The notes under the pieces were generated by a model. It ran no database searches, had not been told where the DNA came from, and saw nothing but the letters and a program-made list of their open reading frames with translations. A program made the translations under genes and the position numbers. Below are positions 9,119-16,435 of a stretch of DNA of 64,000 bases, one piece after another. Position 1 is the stretch's first letter, and each line of letters begins with the position of its first letter. Where the stretch lies: contig NZ_JADPQH010000002.1 of the NCBI RefSeq assembly GCF_019173455.1, positions 511,490 through 575,489 on the forward strand. Direction: 5' to 3'. The stretch is from Nesterenkonia sp. Act20. GTDB lineage: Bacteria; Actinomycetota; Actinomycetes; Actinomycetales; Micrococcaceae.

Positions 9119-10138
9119 GTGACTCAGAAGTCCCCCCTTCCCGTGCGCAACGGCGTCAATGCCACGCGCCTTCGACTTCCGCTGACCGGCCGCTGGCCCA
9201 CTATCCATGAGTACGTGCTGGAGACCTTCGGGCACATCGACCACGGGGGGATCACCGAGCGCTTCCACGCGGGGGAGGTCGTCGACATCGACGGCGCACC
9301 GCTGAGCACTAAGACCCCCCTGGGCGAGCGGGAATTCCTCTGGTACTACCGCTCCGTCAGCGAAGAGGTGCCGCTGCCGGTGCGCGAGGAGATCATCTAC
9401 GAGAATGAGCACCTGGTCGCGGTGGATAAACCACACTTCCTGCCCACCACACCCGCCGGGCGATATGTGCAGGAATCGCTGCTGGTGCGGCTGCGCAATA
9501 CGCTCGGGGTCCCGGACCTCGTGCCGATCCACCGGCTGGACCGCGGCACCGCCGGGGTGGTGATCTTCTCCAAGGAGCCCTCCACGCGGGGAAAGTACCA
9601 GCTGCTCTTCGAGAACCGCCAGGTGAACAAGACCTACGAATGCGTCAGCTCGGTCCCGCGCGGGATGACGGCGGAGACGCTGGCGTCGCGATTCCCACTC
9701 AGCGTGCGGAACCGGATCGAGAAGACCAAAGGGGTCGTGGTCTCCCAGCTCGCGTCCTACGCACCCGAGCACTCAGGCCACCGGCCCCACGACAGGCGAG
9801 CCCGCACGGGCCGGCGGCGCACGGAGGCCATCCCCGGGGCGAACTCCTCCTCGAGAGTGGAGCTGCTCGATGCGGGTGTGAGCCCCTCGGGAGCGCAGGT
9901 CGGCCACTTTCAGCTGATTCCACACACCGGAAAGACTCACCAGCTGCGCATCCACATGGCGCTGCTGGGACTGGGTATTCTGAATGACCGGTTCTACCCG
10001 GAACTCCTCGACGACGCCCCCGACGAGTTCGACAAGCCGCTGCAGCTCTTGGCGAAGACGCTGTCCTTCACTGATCCGCTCAACGGCGTCCACCGCAGCT
10101 TCACCTCCCCTCGAACCCTCCAGGAGTCTCCGCAGTGA
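9119..10138 (+). CDS. RluA-family pseudouridine synthase
   Basis: 339 residues from a GTG start. The central block has the RluA-type catalytic motif HRLDRGTAGVVIFSK, whose Asp is the nucleophile of the family, preceded by HLVAVDKPHFLPTTP. The later GKTHQLRIHMALLG is the second conserved motif. An N-terminal segment of about 85 residues replaces the usual S4 domain. Between the motifs is a poorly conserved Arg/Pro-rich stretch (about residues 218-250). The target is probably rRNA or tRNA uridine but cannot be named. The stop overlaps the GTG start of the DedA gene (GTGA), indicating translational coupling. Confidence 0.88.
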   Translation: MTQKSPLPVRNGVNATRLRLPLTGRWPTIHEYVLETFGHIDHGGITERFHAGEVVDIDGAPLSTKTPLGEREFLWYYRSVSEEVPLPVREEIIYENEHLVAVDKPHFLPTTPAGRYVQESLLVRLRNTLGVPDLVPIHRLDRGTAGVVIFSKEPSTRGKYQLLFENRQVNKTYECVSSVPRGMTAETLASRFPLSVRNRIEKTKGVVVSQLASYAPEHSGHRPHDRRARTGRRRTEAIPGANSSSRVELLDAGVSPSGAQVGHFQLIPHTGKTHQLRIHMALLGLGILNDRFYPELLDDAPDEFDKPLQLLAKTLSFTDPLNGVHRSFTSPRTLQESPQ

Positions 10139-10788
10139 CCAACCCCGCGATCGCCTTGGGCGTCAGTGACCTCAGCGATCCTGCGCTGTACCAGGAGTGG
10201 GGGTTCTACTACTTCATCTTCTTGGCCATCGCCGTGGCGTTCACTGCGATCGTGCCGCCCTTCCCCTCCGAGGTCATGGTCATCGCCTCCGGCACGATGG
10301 CCGCGGATGAGATCTTTCCGGTCCTGCTGGTGCTCGCGGTGACCTTCCTCGGCTGTCTGGCGGGCGACATCGGGTTGTACCTGCTCTTCCGCTACAGGCT
10401 GATCCGGCTGCTCTACCGCTGGAGGTGGGGCCGCAACCTGCACCGGAAGCTGCTGCGCATCGCGATCCGCGCAGGCGGCGCCACCACCTGGGCCGGACTG
10501 CTGCTCATCCGCTGGATCCCGGGAGGCCGCTCCGCCTCGATGGCCACCGCCGGCATGATGGGACTCGGCGGAGGCGCCATGGTCGCGCTTGGCCTGCTGG
10601 GCGCGCTCACCTGGTCCCTCTGGATGGTCGGATTAGGTTACATTACGGGAACAACCACGGGGCTCCCACCCTGGGCGAGCACGGTCGCGGGCATCGTTGT
10701 GGGTACCCTTGTGGGGTTGGGAATCACCGTGGTGATGGCTCGGAACCGGTCGCGTCGGGGGGCGCAGCGGAAGACGACAACCACATGA
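10135..10788 (+). CDS. DedA-family (VTT domain) membrane protein
   Basis: 217 residues, with four to six hydrophobic segments. The family signature is recognisable: PPFPSEVMVIASG near the N-terminus and GLLLIRWIPGGRSASMATAGMMG in the second half, where the Arg and Gly residues typical of DedA/SNARE-associated proteins lie. DedA proteins act in membrane lipid flipping and proton-motive-force homeostasis. Translation starts at a GTG overlapping the upstream stop by 4 bp. The 3' end overlaps a tiny open frame that may be its downstream partner. Confidence 0.85.
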   Translation: MTNPAIALGVSDLSDPALYQEWGFYYFIFLAIAVAFTAIVPPFPSEVMVIASGTMAADEIFPVLLVLAVTFLGCLAGDIGLYLLFRYRLIRLLYRWRWGRNLHRKLLRIAIRAGGATTWAGLLLIRWIPGGRSASMATAGMMGLGGGAMVALGLLGALTWSLWMVGLGYITGTTTGLPPWASTVAGIVVGTLVGLGITVVMARNRSRRGAQRKTTTT

Positions 10789-10850
10789 CCAGCGGATTTG
10801 CGCGGACCCGGGTCCGTCGCATCGAACGCATACGCCAGCTGAGACGCTAG
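10785..10850 (+). CDS. Possible 21-residue arginine-rich peptide
   Basis: An ATG overlaps the DedA stop as ATGA and opens a 21-codon frame ending at TAG 10848-10850. The product is short and strongly basic: seven Arg and no acidic residue except one Glu (start MTSGFARTRVRRIER). Immediately after its stop comes AGGGGGAA, the ribosome site of the next gene. The ATGA overlap and position suggest translational coupling that carries ribosomes from dedA toward the next gene. It may simply be a leader with no peptide function. Confidence 0.3.
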   Translation: MTSGFARTRVRRIERIRQLRR

Positions 10851-10865
10851 AGGGGGAAATCGGGC

Positions 10866-12551
10866 TTGACTGAAAAGTCCCAGGACGAGTCCATCGAGAC
10901 GATGCCTGTCTCCGAGACCTCTGCCGAGGAAGCCGAGGCCCCTCATGCCTCCACTGAGGATGGGCCTGCGGAGACGGGTACTGACCAGGACACCCCCACC
11001 GGCGATTCCCCCGCCGAAGAGGACACCGCGCAGGACGACACCGTCGAGCCTGCCGCAGACACCAGCGACACCGAAGATGCGGCCAGCGGTCAGGACCGCG
11101 AGCCCGCAGCCGGCCATCAGGACGACCAGGCTCCGGTTCCCCCCGCAGTCCGACCAAGCCGGCCCACTCCGGCACGGCCGGCAGCCGAGACCGGTCAGGA
11201 CCAGTCGGGGCTCAGCGGCTTCTTCGACAATCTTGACGAGAAGTTCTTCGCTGCTGCCCGCCGCGTGGGAGACGCCTTCCGGCGTCCGGAGCCCACAGGG
11301 GAGGCTGAAAGCGCCACCTCTGGGGAGACGACCCAGGAGGACAGGAGCGCCGCCGCACCGGACCATGCCGCTGTGGAAGGGCCCGTCGAGGACCCCGAAC
11401 GTCGGTTCGCCGAACAGCCGGGCAGCTTTTCGACCCCTCCTGCGGAGGACGCCGCCGTCGAAGGTCCGCTCACTGAATCCCAGACAGAGCACGAGCCTGC
11501 CCCCGTGACCCTCCCCAAGCCGCGCCGCGCGCTGGATGAGCGGCGCCAGCGCGACGTGATTCTGGAGAAGGCGGCTGCTATCGAGGCAGCCACTGCGCGG
11601 AACTACCGGCCCACCGGACGCGAGTTCGTAGAGTTCGCCGATGACGAGGAAGACCTCTTCACCTACATTCCCCCGTATAATCTCCCCTCGCGCGACCCCG
11701 ACCCGGCACCGGTGCGCACCGACCTCTATCGACAGGTGTTTGTGAGCATCGGCGCTTTGGCTGCGCTGATCTCGCTCGGCTGGATGTTCGGCATGTTCAC
11801 CTCAGCACCTGCCATCCTGGGCGGGAACGGGCTGGATGAGCTCGCCGAAGGCTGGTACTCCGGGAACCGGGCGCTGCTCTCCCCCGAGGCGAACTTCTAC
11901 TGGCTCTGGCCGTTCATCGTGATCGGAATCCTCGCCCACGCGGTCTATCAGTGGACCACCACGCAGACCGCCACGCCGCGTCAGCGGCGTTCCGGCTGGC
12001 AGGTCGGCTCCGCTTCCCTGCTCATGCTCATCTGGACAGCGTCGATCCACACCGGGATGCTCACCCTCGCGGTGTTGGCGGCACTGGCTGCGGCACTGGC
12101 GCTGATCGACGCCATCCGGCAGTTCACCTTCCGCACGGCGCGCAACTCGCTCGAGCGCCGCCTGGCTGACACCACCACGGGTCTCTTCGCAGGTTGGGCG
12201 CTCGTGGCCGCAATGTCCTCATTGTCGATCTGGCTCACCGCCATGGGGTGGCACATCCCCGGCTTCCCTGCAGTGATCTGGGCGCTGATCGGACTGGGAA
12301 TCTGCATCTGGGCGGCTTCGTACTACGCGATGACCGAACGCGGCAGAATCACGCTTGCCCTCGGAATGGGCTGGGGAATGTTCTGGCTCATCTTCCCGCG
12401 CATCCTCTCCGACGTCACCTCCGTGTGGGTGGCGCTGTGCGCCGCGATGGGCGCGTTCGTCGTCATCCTCGCCACGGAATCGCGCAGGCACAAGATCAAC
12501 CACGCGGAACGTCGCGCCGCGATGGGACGGCCTCTCGAAGACATCATCTGA
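10866..12551 (+). CDS. Polytopic membrane protein with long disordered acidic N-terminus
   Basis: 561 residues from a TTG start, supported by AGGGGGAA at 10851-10858, seven bases upstream. The first ~240 residues are Glu/Asp/Thr/Pro-rich and low in complexity, apart from a short amphipathic patch SGLSGFFDNLDEKFFAAARRVG around residues 115-140. The C-terminal ~270 residues contain about eight hydrophobic segments beginning at VFVSIGALAALISLGWMFG, separated by short basic loops, and the last 25 residues are basic. I do not recognise the family or a catalytic motif. It resembles actinobacterial membrane proteins of unknown role with a cytosolic tail, possibly a scaffold. It is followed by a lipoprotein gene. 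Confidence 0.75.
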   Translation: MTEKSQDESIETMPVSETSAEEAEAPHASTEDGPAETGTDQDTPTGDSPAEEDTAQDDTVEPAADTSDTEDAASGQDREPAAGHQDDQAPVPPAVRPSRPTPARPAAETGQDQSGLSGFFDNLDEKFFAAARRVGDAFRRPEPTGEAESATSGETTQEDRSAAAPDHAAVEGPVEDPERRFAEQPGSFSTPPAEDAAVEGPLTESQTEHEPAPVTLPKPRRALDERRQRDVILEKAAAIEAATARNYRPTGREFVEFADDEEDLFTYIPPYNLPSRDPDPAPVRTDLYRQVFVSIGALAALISLGWMFGMFTSAPAILGGNGLDELAEGWYSGNRALLSPEANFYWLWPFIVIGILAHAVYQWTTTQTATPRQRRSGWQVGSASLLMLIWTASIHTGMLTLAVLAALAAALALIDAIRQFTFRTARNSLERRLADTTTGLFAGWALVAAMSSLSIWLTAMGWHIPGFPAVIWALIGLGICIWAASYYAMTERGRITLALGMGWGMFWLIFPRILSDVTSVWVALCAAMGAFVVILATESRRHKINHAERRAAMGRPLEDII

Positions 12552-12571
12552 TCCACTGCTGAGGAGCTCTT

Positions 12572-13291
12572 ATCACGCATCGTCTGACCGTCGCCGCAAG
12601 CACCGCCGCGCTGCTGCTGCTCTCCAGCTGCGGAGCCGACCAGGAGCCGGGCGACGACCCGGAGACTGCCACCGCTTCAGCCAGTCCCTCAGCCACCGCT
12701 TCAGCCAGTCCCTCAGCGAACTCTTCCGCCAGCGCCTCCGCGGAAGAAGAGCCAGGTGGTGCCTCAAGCACCGAGGGCGAACAGCCTTCTTCCGACGGCT
12801 CCGATCAGGCGGGCACAGACCCGATCACAGGGGAGTTCACCACCGAGCCGCAAGAGACTGAGGGGTTTCCGGACAGCTCTGGCTCTCGCGACCAGCAGCT
12901 GGTCGCCGTACGCTCCGGCATGCATGACGGCTTCGACCGGGTCGTCTTTGAATTCAGCGGCGAGAGCCTGCCCAGCTGGCGCGCCGAGTACGTCGATTCA
13001 GCGGCTGAGCTTGGCCGCGGCAACCGCATCGGGATGGCGGGCGAGGCGATTCTCCAGATCCACGTCAGCGGCCCCTCATGGCTTCCCGAGGAGGAGGTCG
13101 AGGATCAGCTCGCCTCTGATCAGTACTACGAGCGCGATACCGCTGCCCTCCCGGAAGAGGTCTACGTGCAGGGCCCCTTCGAAGCCCTCTCGCAGTACCT
13201 GATCGGCCTGCCCGCGGAGGTCCCCTTCTCGGTGGAGCTGCTCGAGGACCCCACCCGGCTCGTGGTGGACCTCGAGAATCGCGGCGAGTGA
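12572..13291 (+). CDS. AMIN-like domain lipoprotein with an ATC start codon
   Basis: The frame has no ATG, GTG or TTG before codon 117, yet the upstream part encodes a perfect lipoprotein leader. GAGGAG at 12561-12566 is followed five bases later by ATC, which I take as the start. The product begins MTHRLTVAASTAALLLLSSC, with the lipobox LSSC at residues 17-20, and has 239 residues. A Ser/Ala/Glu-rich linker (about 25-90) leads to a C-terminal AMIN-like domain: FDRVVFEFSG, then VYVQGPFEALSQYL and a final TRLVVDLENR. AMIN-like domains bind cell-wall glycans or localise envelope proteins. The predicted site is the outer face of the membrane. Starting at the internal ATG (12920) would cut off the lipobox and part of the domain. 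Confidence 0.82.
   Translation: MTHRLTVAASTAALLLLSSCGADQEPGDDPETATASASPSATASASPSANSSASASAEEEPGGASSTEGEQPSSDGSDQAGTDPITGEFTTEPQETEGFPDSSGSRDQQLVAVRSGMHDGFDRVVFEFSGESLPSWRAEYVDSAAELGRGNRIGMAGEAILQIHVSGPSWLPEEEVEDQLASDQYYERDTAALPEEVYVQGPFEALSQYLIGLPAEVPFSVELLEDPTRLVVDLENRGE
12668..12715 (+). repeat. Tandem 24-bp direct repeat in the lipoprotein linker
   Basis: Two identical 24-bp units (12668-12691 and 12692-12715) sit head to tail and encode ATASASPS twice. They lie in the disordered linker between lipobox and domain, so copy number can vary without breaking the fold. Confidence 0.85.
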
Positions 13292-13334
13292 CGCTGGAGA
13301 AACGGCGTCGTCAGTTGTGGTGCATGATGGAACT

Positions 13335-13874
13335 ATGAGCATTCGAACCCCTGATCCGAACCCCGGATGGTTGAACGAGGATGACCTCTACGAGGCCCGC
13401 CGCCGGCTCCCCATGGTCTATGTGGAAGCCATCCCGGTGCGGCTGGACCCGCTGGGCTGCATCACTGAACTTGGCCTGCTCTACACGGCCGACACCGAGG
13501 GGCACTTCTACCGGACTGTGGTCTCCGGGCGGGTGATGTATCGCGAAACGATTCGCGCCGCCCTGCTGCGCAACATCGAGAAGGACCTCGGCTCGCTGGT
13601 GCTGCCGCAGATTCCGCCCTCGCCCACCCCGTTCACCGTGGCCGAGTATTTTCCCTACCCCTCCGAGACAGGACTCGTCGACGATCGGCAGCATGCGGTC
13701 TCGATGGCCTACATCGTGCCCGTCTCCGGTGAGTGCTCCCCTCGTCAGGACGCTCTGGAGCTCAGCTGGATGACACCCGACCAGGTGCTCAGCCCCGAGG
13801 TCCAGGCGGAGTTCCTCGGCGGCCGTGAACGACTCATCCGGCAGGCCCTCGCCCACCTGGGTCACACGGGCTGA
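13335..13874 (+). CDS. NUDIX-like protein of the DUF4916 type
   Basis: About 179 residues from ATG 13335; an in-frame GTG at 13317 is upstream but begins less typically. The sequence WLNEDDLYEARRRLPMVYVEAIPVRLD and the later TVAEYFPYP, HAVSMAYIVPVSGE and LSWMTPDQVL fit the actinobacterial DUF4916 family, which has a NUDIX fold. The canonical NUDIX box GX5EX7REUXEEXGU is not recognisable; the region has GRVMYRETIRAALLRNIEKDLG, which keeps part of it. Hydrolysis of a nucleoside-diphosphate-like compound is therefore uncertain. It is monocistronic or co-transcribed with the next membrane protein. Confidence 0.75.
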   Translation: MSIRTPDPNPGWLNEDDLYEARRRLPMVYVEAIPVRLDPLGCITELGLLYTADTEGHFYRTVVSGRVMYRETIRAALLRNIEKDLGSLVLPQIPPSPTPFTVAEYFPYPSETGLVDDRQHAVSMAYIVPVSGECSPRQDALELSWMTPDQVLSPEVQAEFLGGRERLIRQALAHLGHTG

Positions 13875-13906
13875 ACCCAGGTGTCCCCGCCGGTAGAATC
13901 TAGGCA

Positions 13907-14452
13907 ATGACCACTCCAGCACCAGAGAAGACGACGCGCCGCAGGCGGCCGTCCCAACGCGACAGCGCGGGACCGAGACCAGTCCTGAGGCTGGGCTTCG
14001 CTGGGTGGATCGTGTCCTGGCTGATCCCCACGGCCGTGATGGGCGGTCTGCTCCTGGCGCTGAGTCTCATGCCGGGCCTAGACGGCGAGGGATTCCTCGC
14101 TCCGCTGATCCCGCTGATCGGCGCTGCCGCCGTCGTCGTCGGCATCCCGGGCACGCTGCTGGTCACCTGGCTCTTCCGTCATCAGCCACTACCCGCGGTG
14201 CATATCCTGGGCTACGTCGTCGTGGGTCTGCTCTATGGTCCTGTCGCGCTCGTCGTGGGCGCGGGCGGGCTGGTGCCGATGCTGATACCGCTCATCGGCT
14301 TCCCCGCCGGCATCCTGCTGGGACTCGGCCGCTGGATGGCTCAGCCGCTGACCCGGGTGGAGGGCCCCGAGGAGAAGACCGCAGCACCCGGCGTCGACCT
14401 GCCGCAGACCACCACCAAGGACCCCCAGACAAAGGAGCCTGAGCATGACTGA
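13907..14452 (+). CDS. Small polytopic membrane protein
   Basis: 181 residues with a basic N-terminus (KTTRRRRPSQR), four hydrophobic segments (about residues 33-55, 63-90, 98-120 and 122-142), and a polar C-terminal tail. No conserved motif points to a function. Its 3' end overlaps the start of pdxK by 8 bp, so the two genes are likely one transcript. That link gives no firm functional clue; a vitamin transporter would be a guess and is not supported by sequence. Confidence 0.65.
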   Translation: MTTPAPEKTTRRRRPSQRDSAGPRPVLRLGFAGWIVSWLIPTAVMGGLLLALSLMPGLDGEGFLAPLIPLIGAAAVVVGIPGTLLVTWLFRHQPLPAVHILGYVVVGLLYGPVALVVGAGGLVPMLIPLIGFPAGILLGLGRWMAQPLTRVEGPEEKTAAPGVDLPQTTTKDPQTKEPEHD

Positions 14453-15269
14453 GACCACTGCACATCCGGCAATGACTCTGACCATTGCAGGCTCCGAGGC
14501 CACGGGCGGCGCCGGAGCTCAGGCCGATCTGAAGACCTTCCAGGAACTGGGAACCTTCGGAATGGTGGCGCTGACCTGCATCGTGTCTTTCAATCCTGAG
14601 GACAACTGGAACCATCGGTTCGTCCCCGTGGAGACCCAGGTGATCGCTGACCAGCTCGGGGCCATCTTCGGCAACTACGGACCCGAGTCGCTCGACGCGG
14701 TCAAGCTCGGGATGATGGGCTCGCCCGCCACCATCTCCACCGTGGCAACCGCGGTCTCAGCTCGCAGCCCGAAGCACCTGGTGCTGGACCCGGTGTTGAT
14801 CTGCAAGGGTCAGGAGCCAGGCCATGCACAGGACACCGACAATGCGCTGAAGGCGGAGCTGCTGCCCCTGGCGACATTCGTGACGCCGAATCATTTCGAG
14901 ACCGAGCAGCTCTCCGGCATGAAGGTCGAGACGCTGGAGGACCTGCAGGCCGCCGCTGCCGAGATTCATCGCATCTCGGGCGCCGCCGTGCTCGCCAAGG
15001 GCGGGATTCGCCTGGCGGGAACAGACGCGGTCGACGTCTTCGTCGATGCCGAGGGCATGGAGGTGCTCACCGCCCCGAAGATCGGCGAGCACGCCGTCTC
15101 CGGAGCGGGCTGCACCCTCGCCGCCGCCGTCACGTCCGAGCTCGCCAAGGGCGCCTCTCCCCTGGACGCAGCACGGAGCGCCAAGGCGTTCGTCACCGCG
15201 GGCATCCACCAGCGCGTGGCCGGAAACACCTCGTTCGACGCACTCTGGCAGGGTGGCCTGCGCCGCTGA
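14445..15269 (+). CDS. pdxK: Pyridoxine/pyridoxal kinase of the ThiD-like, two-cysteine type
   Basis: 274 residues, ribokinase fold. N-terminal TIAGSEATGGAGAQADLKTF is the substrate/Mg region shared by ThiD and Gram-positive PdxK. Two features favour PdxK: DPVLICKGQE in the middle, with a cysteine in the lid segment, and SGAGCTLAAAV near the C-terminus, where Cys replaces the catalytic Asp of ThiD (GAGD). This two-cysteine lid is described for the S. aureus-type pyridoxal kinase. It should phosphorylate B6 vitamers and perhaps also hydroxymethylpyrimidine. A B6 kinase suits the PLP-dependent GcvP encoded nearby. It is convergent with the response regulator gene. Confidence 0.85.
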   Translation: MTETTAHPAMTLTIAGSEATGGAGAQADLKTFQELGTFGMVALTCIVSFNPEDNWNHRFVPVETQVIADQLGAIFGNYGPESLDAVKLGMMGSPATISTVATAVSARSPKHLVLDPVLICKGQEPGHAQDTDNALKAELLPLATFVTPNHFETEQLSGMKVETLEDLQAAAAEIHRISGAAVLAKGGIRLAGTDAVDVFVDAEGMEVLTAPKIGEHAVSGAGCTLAAAVTSELAKGASPLDAARSAKAFVTAGIHQRVAGNTSFDALWQGGLRR

Positions 15270-15314
15270 GCTGCGGCGGCTGGCCGTGGCCAGTCATCGC
15301 GATTGTGCCACTGG

Positions 15315-16010
15315 CTACGCGCCGTCACCCTCCGGGGCGACGTCCTCGAGCTGAGGCTCGATCAGACCCAGCTGGGTCGCGCGAATCAGCAGCTGCACGC
15401 GATCGCGCACTCCAAATCGGGCACACAGGCGCCCGAGATGCGCCTTGACCGCGCCTTCGGTCAGCACCATGCGCGTGGCGATCTCCCTGTTGCTGAAACC
15501 GCGCGCCAACAGGGTCAGAACTTCTGTCTCCCGCGGCGGCACCCGCGGCAGATAGTCCGAGCCCGCAAGTGCTACCGAGAATTCCTCGGCCTCATTGACG
15601 GCATTGAACTCTAGACGTCGCGCCACATCAGGAGAGATCGGCACAGAACTCCCGTGAACCTGACGGATGGCCTCGAGCACCTGATCTGCCGTCGCGTCCT
15701 TCACGATGTAGCCCTTGGCGCCTGCGTTCAACGCCTGCAGCGCATGCCCTTCAGAGCTGAACGTGGTGACCGCCAGCACGGAGGTCTCCGGGGCGATTGC
15801 CATGACCTCGGCGGTGGCCTCGACGCCTCCCATCTTTGGCATCTTGAGGTCCATAATCACCACGTCGGGCTTCTCCTCGCGCACCCGCTCGATGACTTCG
15901 AGTCCGTTCTGGGCTTCACCCACGCAGACCATGTCTGGGGCGGAATCCACATAGGCACGAAGCGCTGCCCGCATGATCGGGTGGTCGTCTGCAACGACAA
16001 GACGGAGCAT
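15315..16010 (-). CDS. NarL/FixJ-type response regulator
   Basis: 231 residues. The receiver domain is complete: acidic pair DD (8-9), phospho-acceptor Asp54 in VIMDLKMPKMGG, Thr82/83, and Lys104 in GYIVKD. A linker leads to a LuxR-type helix-turn-helix with RETEVLTLLARGFSNREIATRM and AVKAHLGRLCARF. It is the obvious partner of the histidine kinase encoded in the opposite direction 0.4 kb away. The AT-rich intergenic region probably holds its binding sites and a small peptide gene. A short C-terminal tail (EPQLEDVAPEGDGA) follows the DNA-binding domain. Confidence 0.93.
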   Translation of the reverse strand: MLRLVVADDHPIMRAALRAYVDSAPDMVCVGEAQNGLEVIERVREEKPDVVIMDLKMPKMGGVEATAEVMAIAPETSVLAVTTFSSEGHALQALNAGAKGYIVKDATADQVLEAIRQVHGSSVPISPDVARRLEFNAVNEAEEFSVALAGSDYLPRVPPRETEVLTLLARGFSNREIATRMVLTEGAVKAHLGRLCARFGVRDRVQLLIRATQLGLIEPQLEDVAPEGDGA

Positions 16011-16039
16011 GGCTGAACCTGTTCTTCCTCGGCCTGTGA

Positions 16040-16062
16040 CACCGGTTCATTGACACCCGGTG
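16040..16062. promoter_or_regulatory. Inverted repeat between response regulator and peptide/kinase genes
   Basis: CACCGG (16040-16045) and CCGGTG (16057-16062) form an inverted repeat 30 bp from the response regulator start. A TTGACA hexamer (16050-16055) lies inside it. A second repeat, CCGGT-TTAAT-ACCGG, is at 16119-16133. Both share the CCGGT core and could be binding sites for the response regulator. Confidence 0.4.
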
Positions 16063-16118
16063 CGAAGTCTCACTTTATCCGAACTCTGCCGGCCACAGGA
16101 GTGCCCCGAGTCGTCTGA

Positions 16119-16133
16119 CCGGTTTAATACCGG
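16119..16133. promoter_or_regulatory. Second CCGGT inverted repeat
   Basis: Perfect 5-bp arms CCGGT and ACCGG around TTAAT. It shares its core with the repeat at 16040-16062 and lies in the AT-rich gap. It may be a half of a co-operative operator; this is inference from symmetry only. Confidence 0.35.
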
Positions 16134-16250
16134 ATCTGAGTGAATCTGTATAAATTAGGTACTTAAGTCCACTATACCAGAATCTAGGCACACCTTATTC
16201 TAATTTTACACGTTGTTCATCAGAAGGTATAGGCCTGAAAGGCACAAAAA

Positions 16251-16403
16251 ATGTCACTCGCATTGTTTGCTTACCGCATCGCCATCGTTTCCGCTCTTGT
16301 TCTTACTACTGTTATCACTTTCTTTGATCTTTCTAACCTCGAAGCGGCGGGTTTTTTCCGTTCCGTCATCTGCCGCGCGTTCCCCAGCGCTCAAGGATGC
16401 TGA
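16251..16403 (+). CDS. Putative secreted 50-residue peptide, possible signal for the adjacent two-component system
   Basis: An ATG with GAAAGG eight bases upstream (16237-16242) opens a 50-codon frame. Residues about 8-26 are strongly hydrophobic, like a signal or anchor helix, ending in FFDLSNLEAAG. The C-terminal 18 residues run AGFFRSVICRAFPSAQGC, so Cys41 and the terminal Cys50 could close a ten-residue loop. Codon use is mixed (CTT, GTT, ACT, TCT), unlike the G/C-ending neighbours. The gene ends 32 bp before the histidine kinase start on the same strand. I know no family for it. A secreted peptide sensed by the kinase is one reading; a spurious frame in AT-rich DNA is the alternative. 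Confidence 0.5.
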   Translation: MSLALFAYRIAIVSALVLTTVITFFDLSNLEAAGFFRSVICRAFPSAQGC

Positions 16404-16435
16404 GCCCTCGCTGAGCGGCGCGTTCCGACGTACCC

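Noticed and set aside
12920-12922. ATG as start for the lipoprotein gene
   Set aside because: No ribosome site nearby, and it would remove the signal, lipobox and part of the domain.
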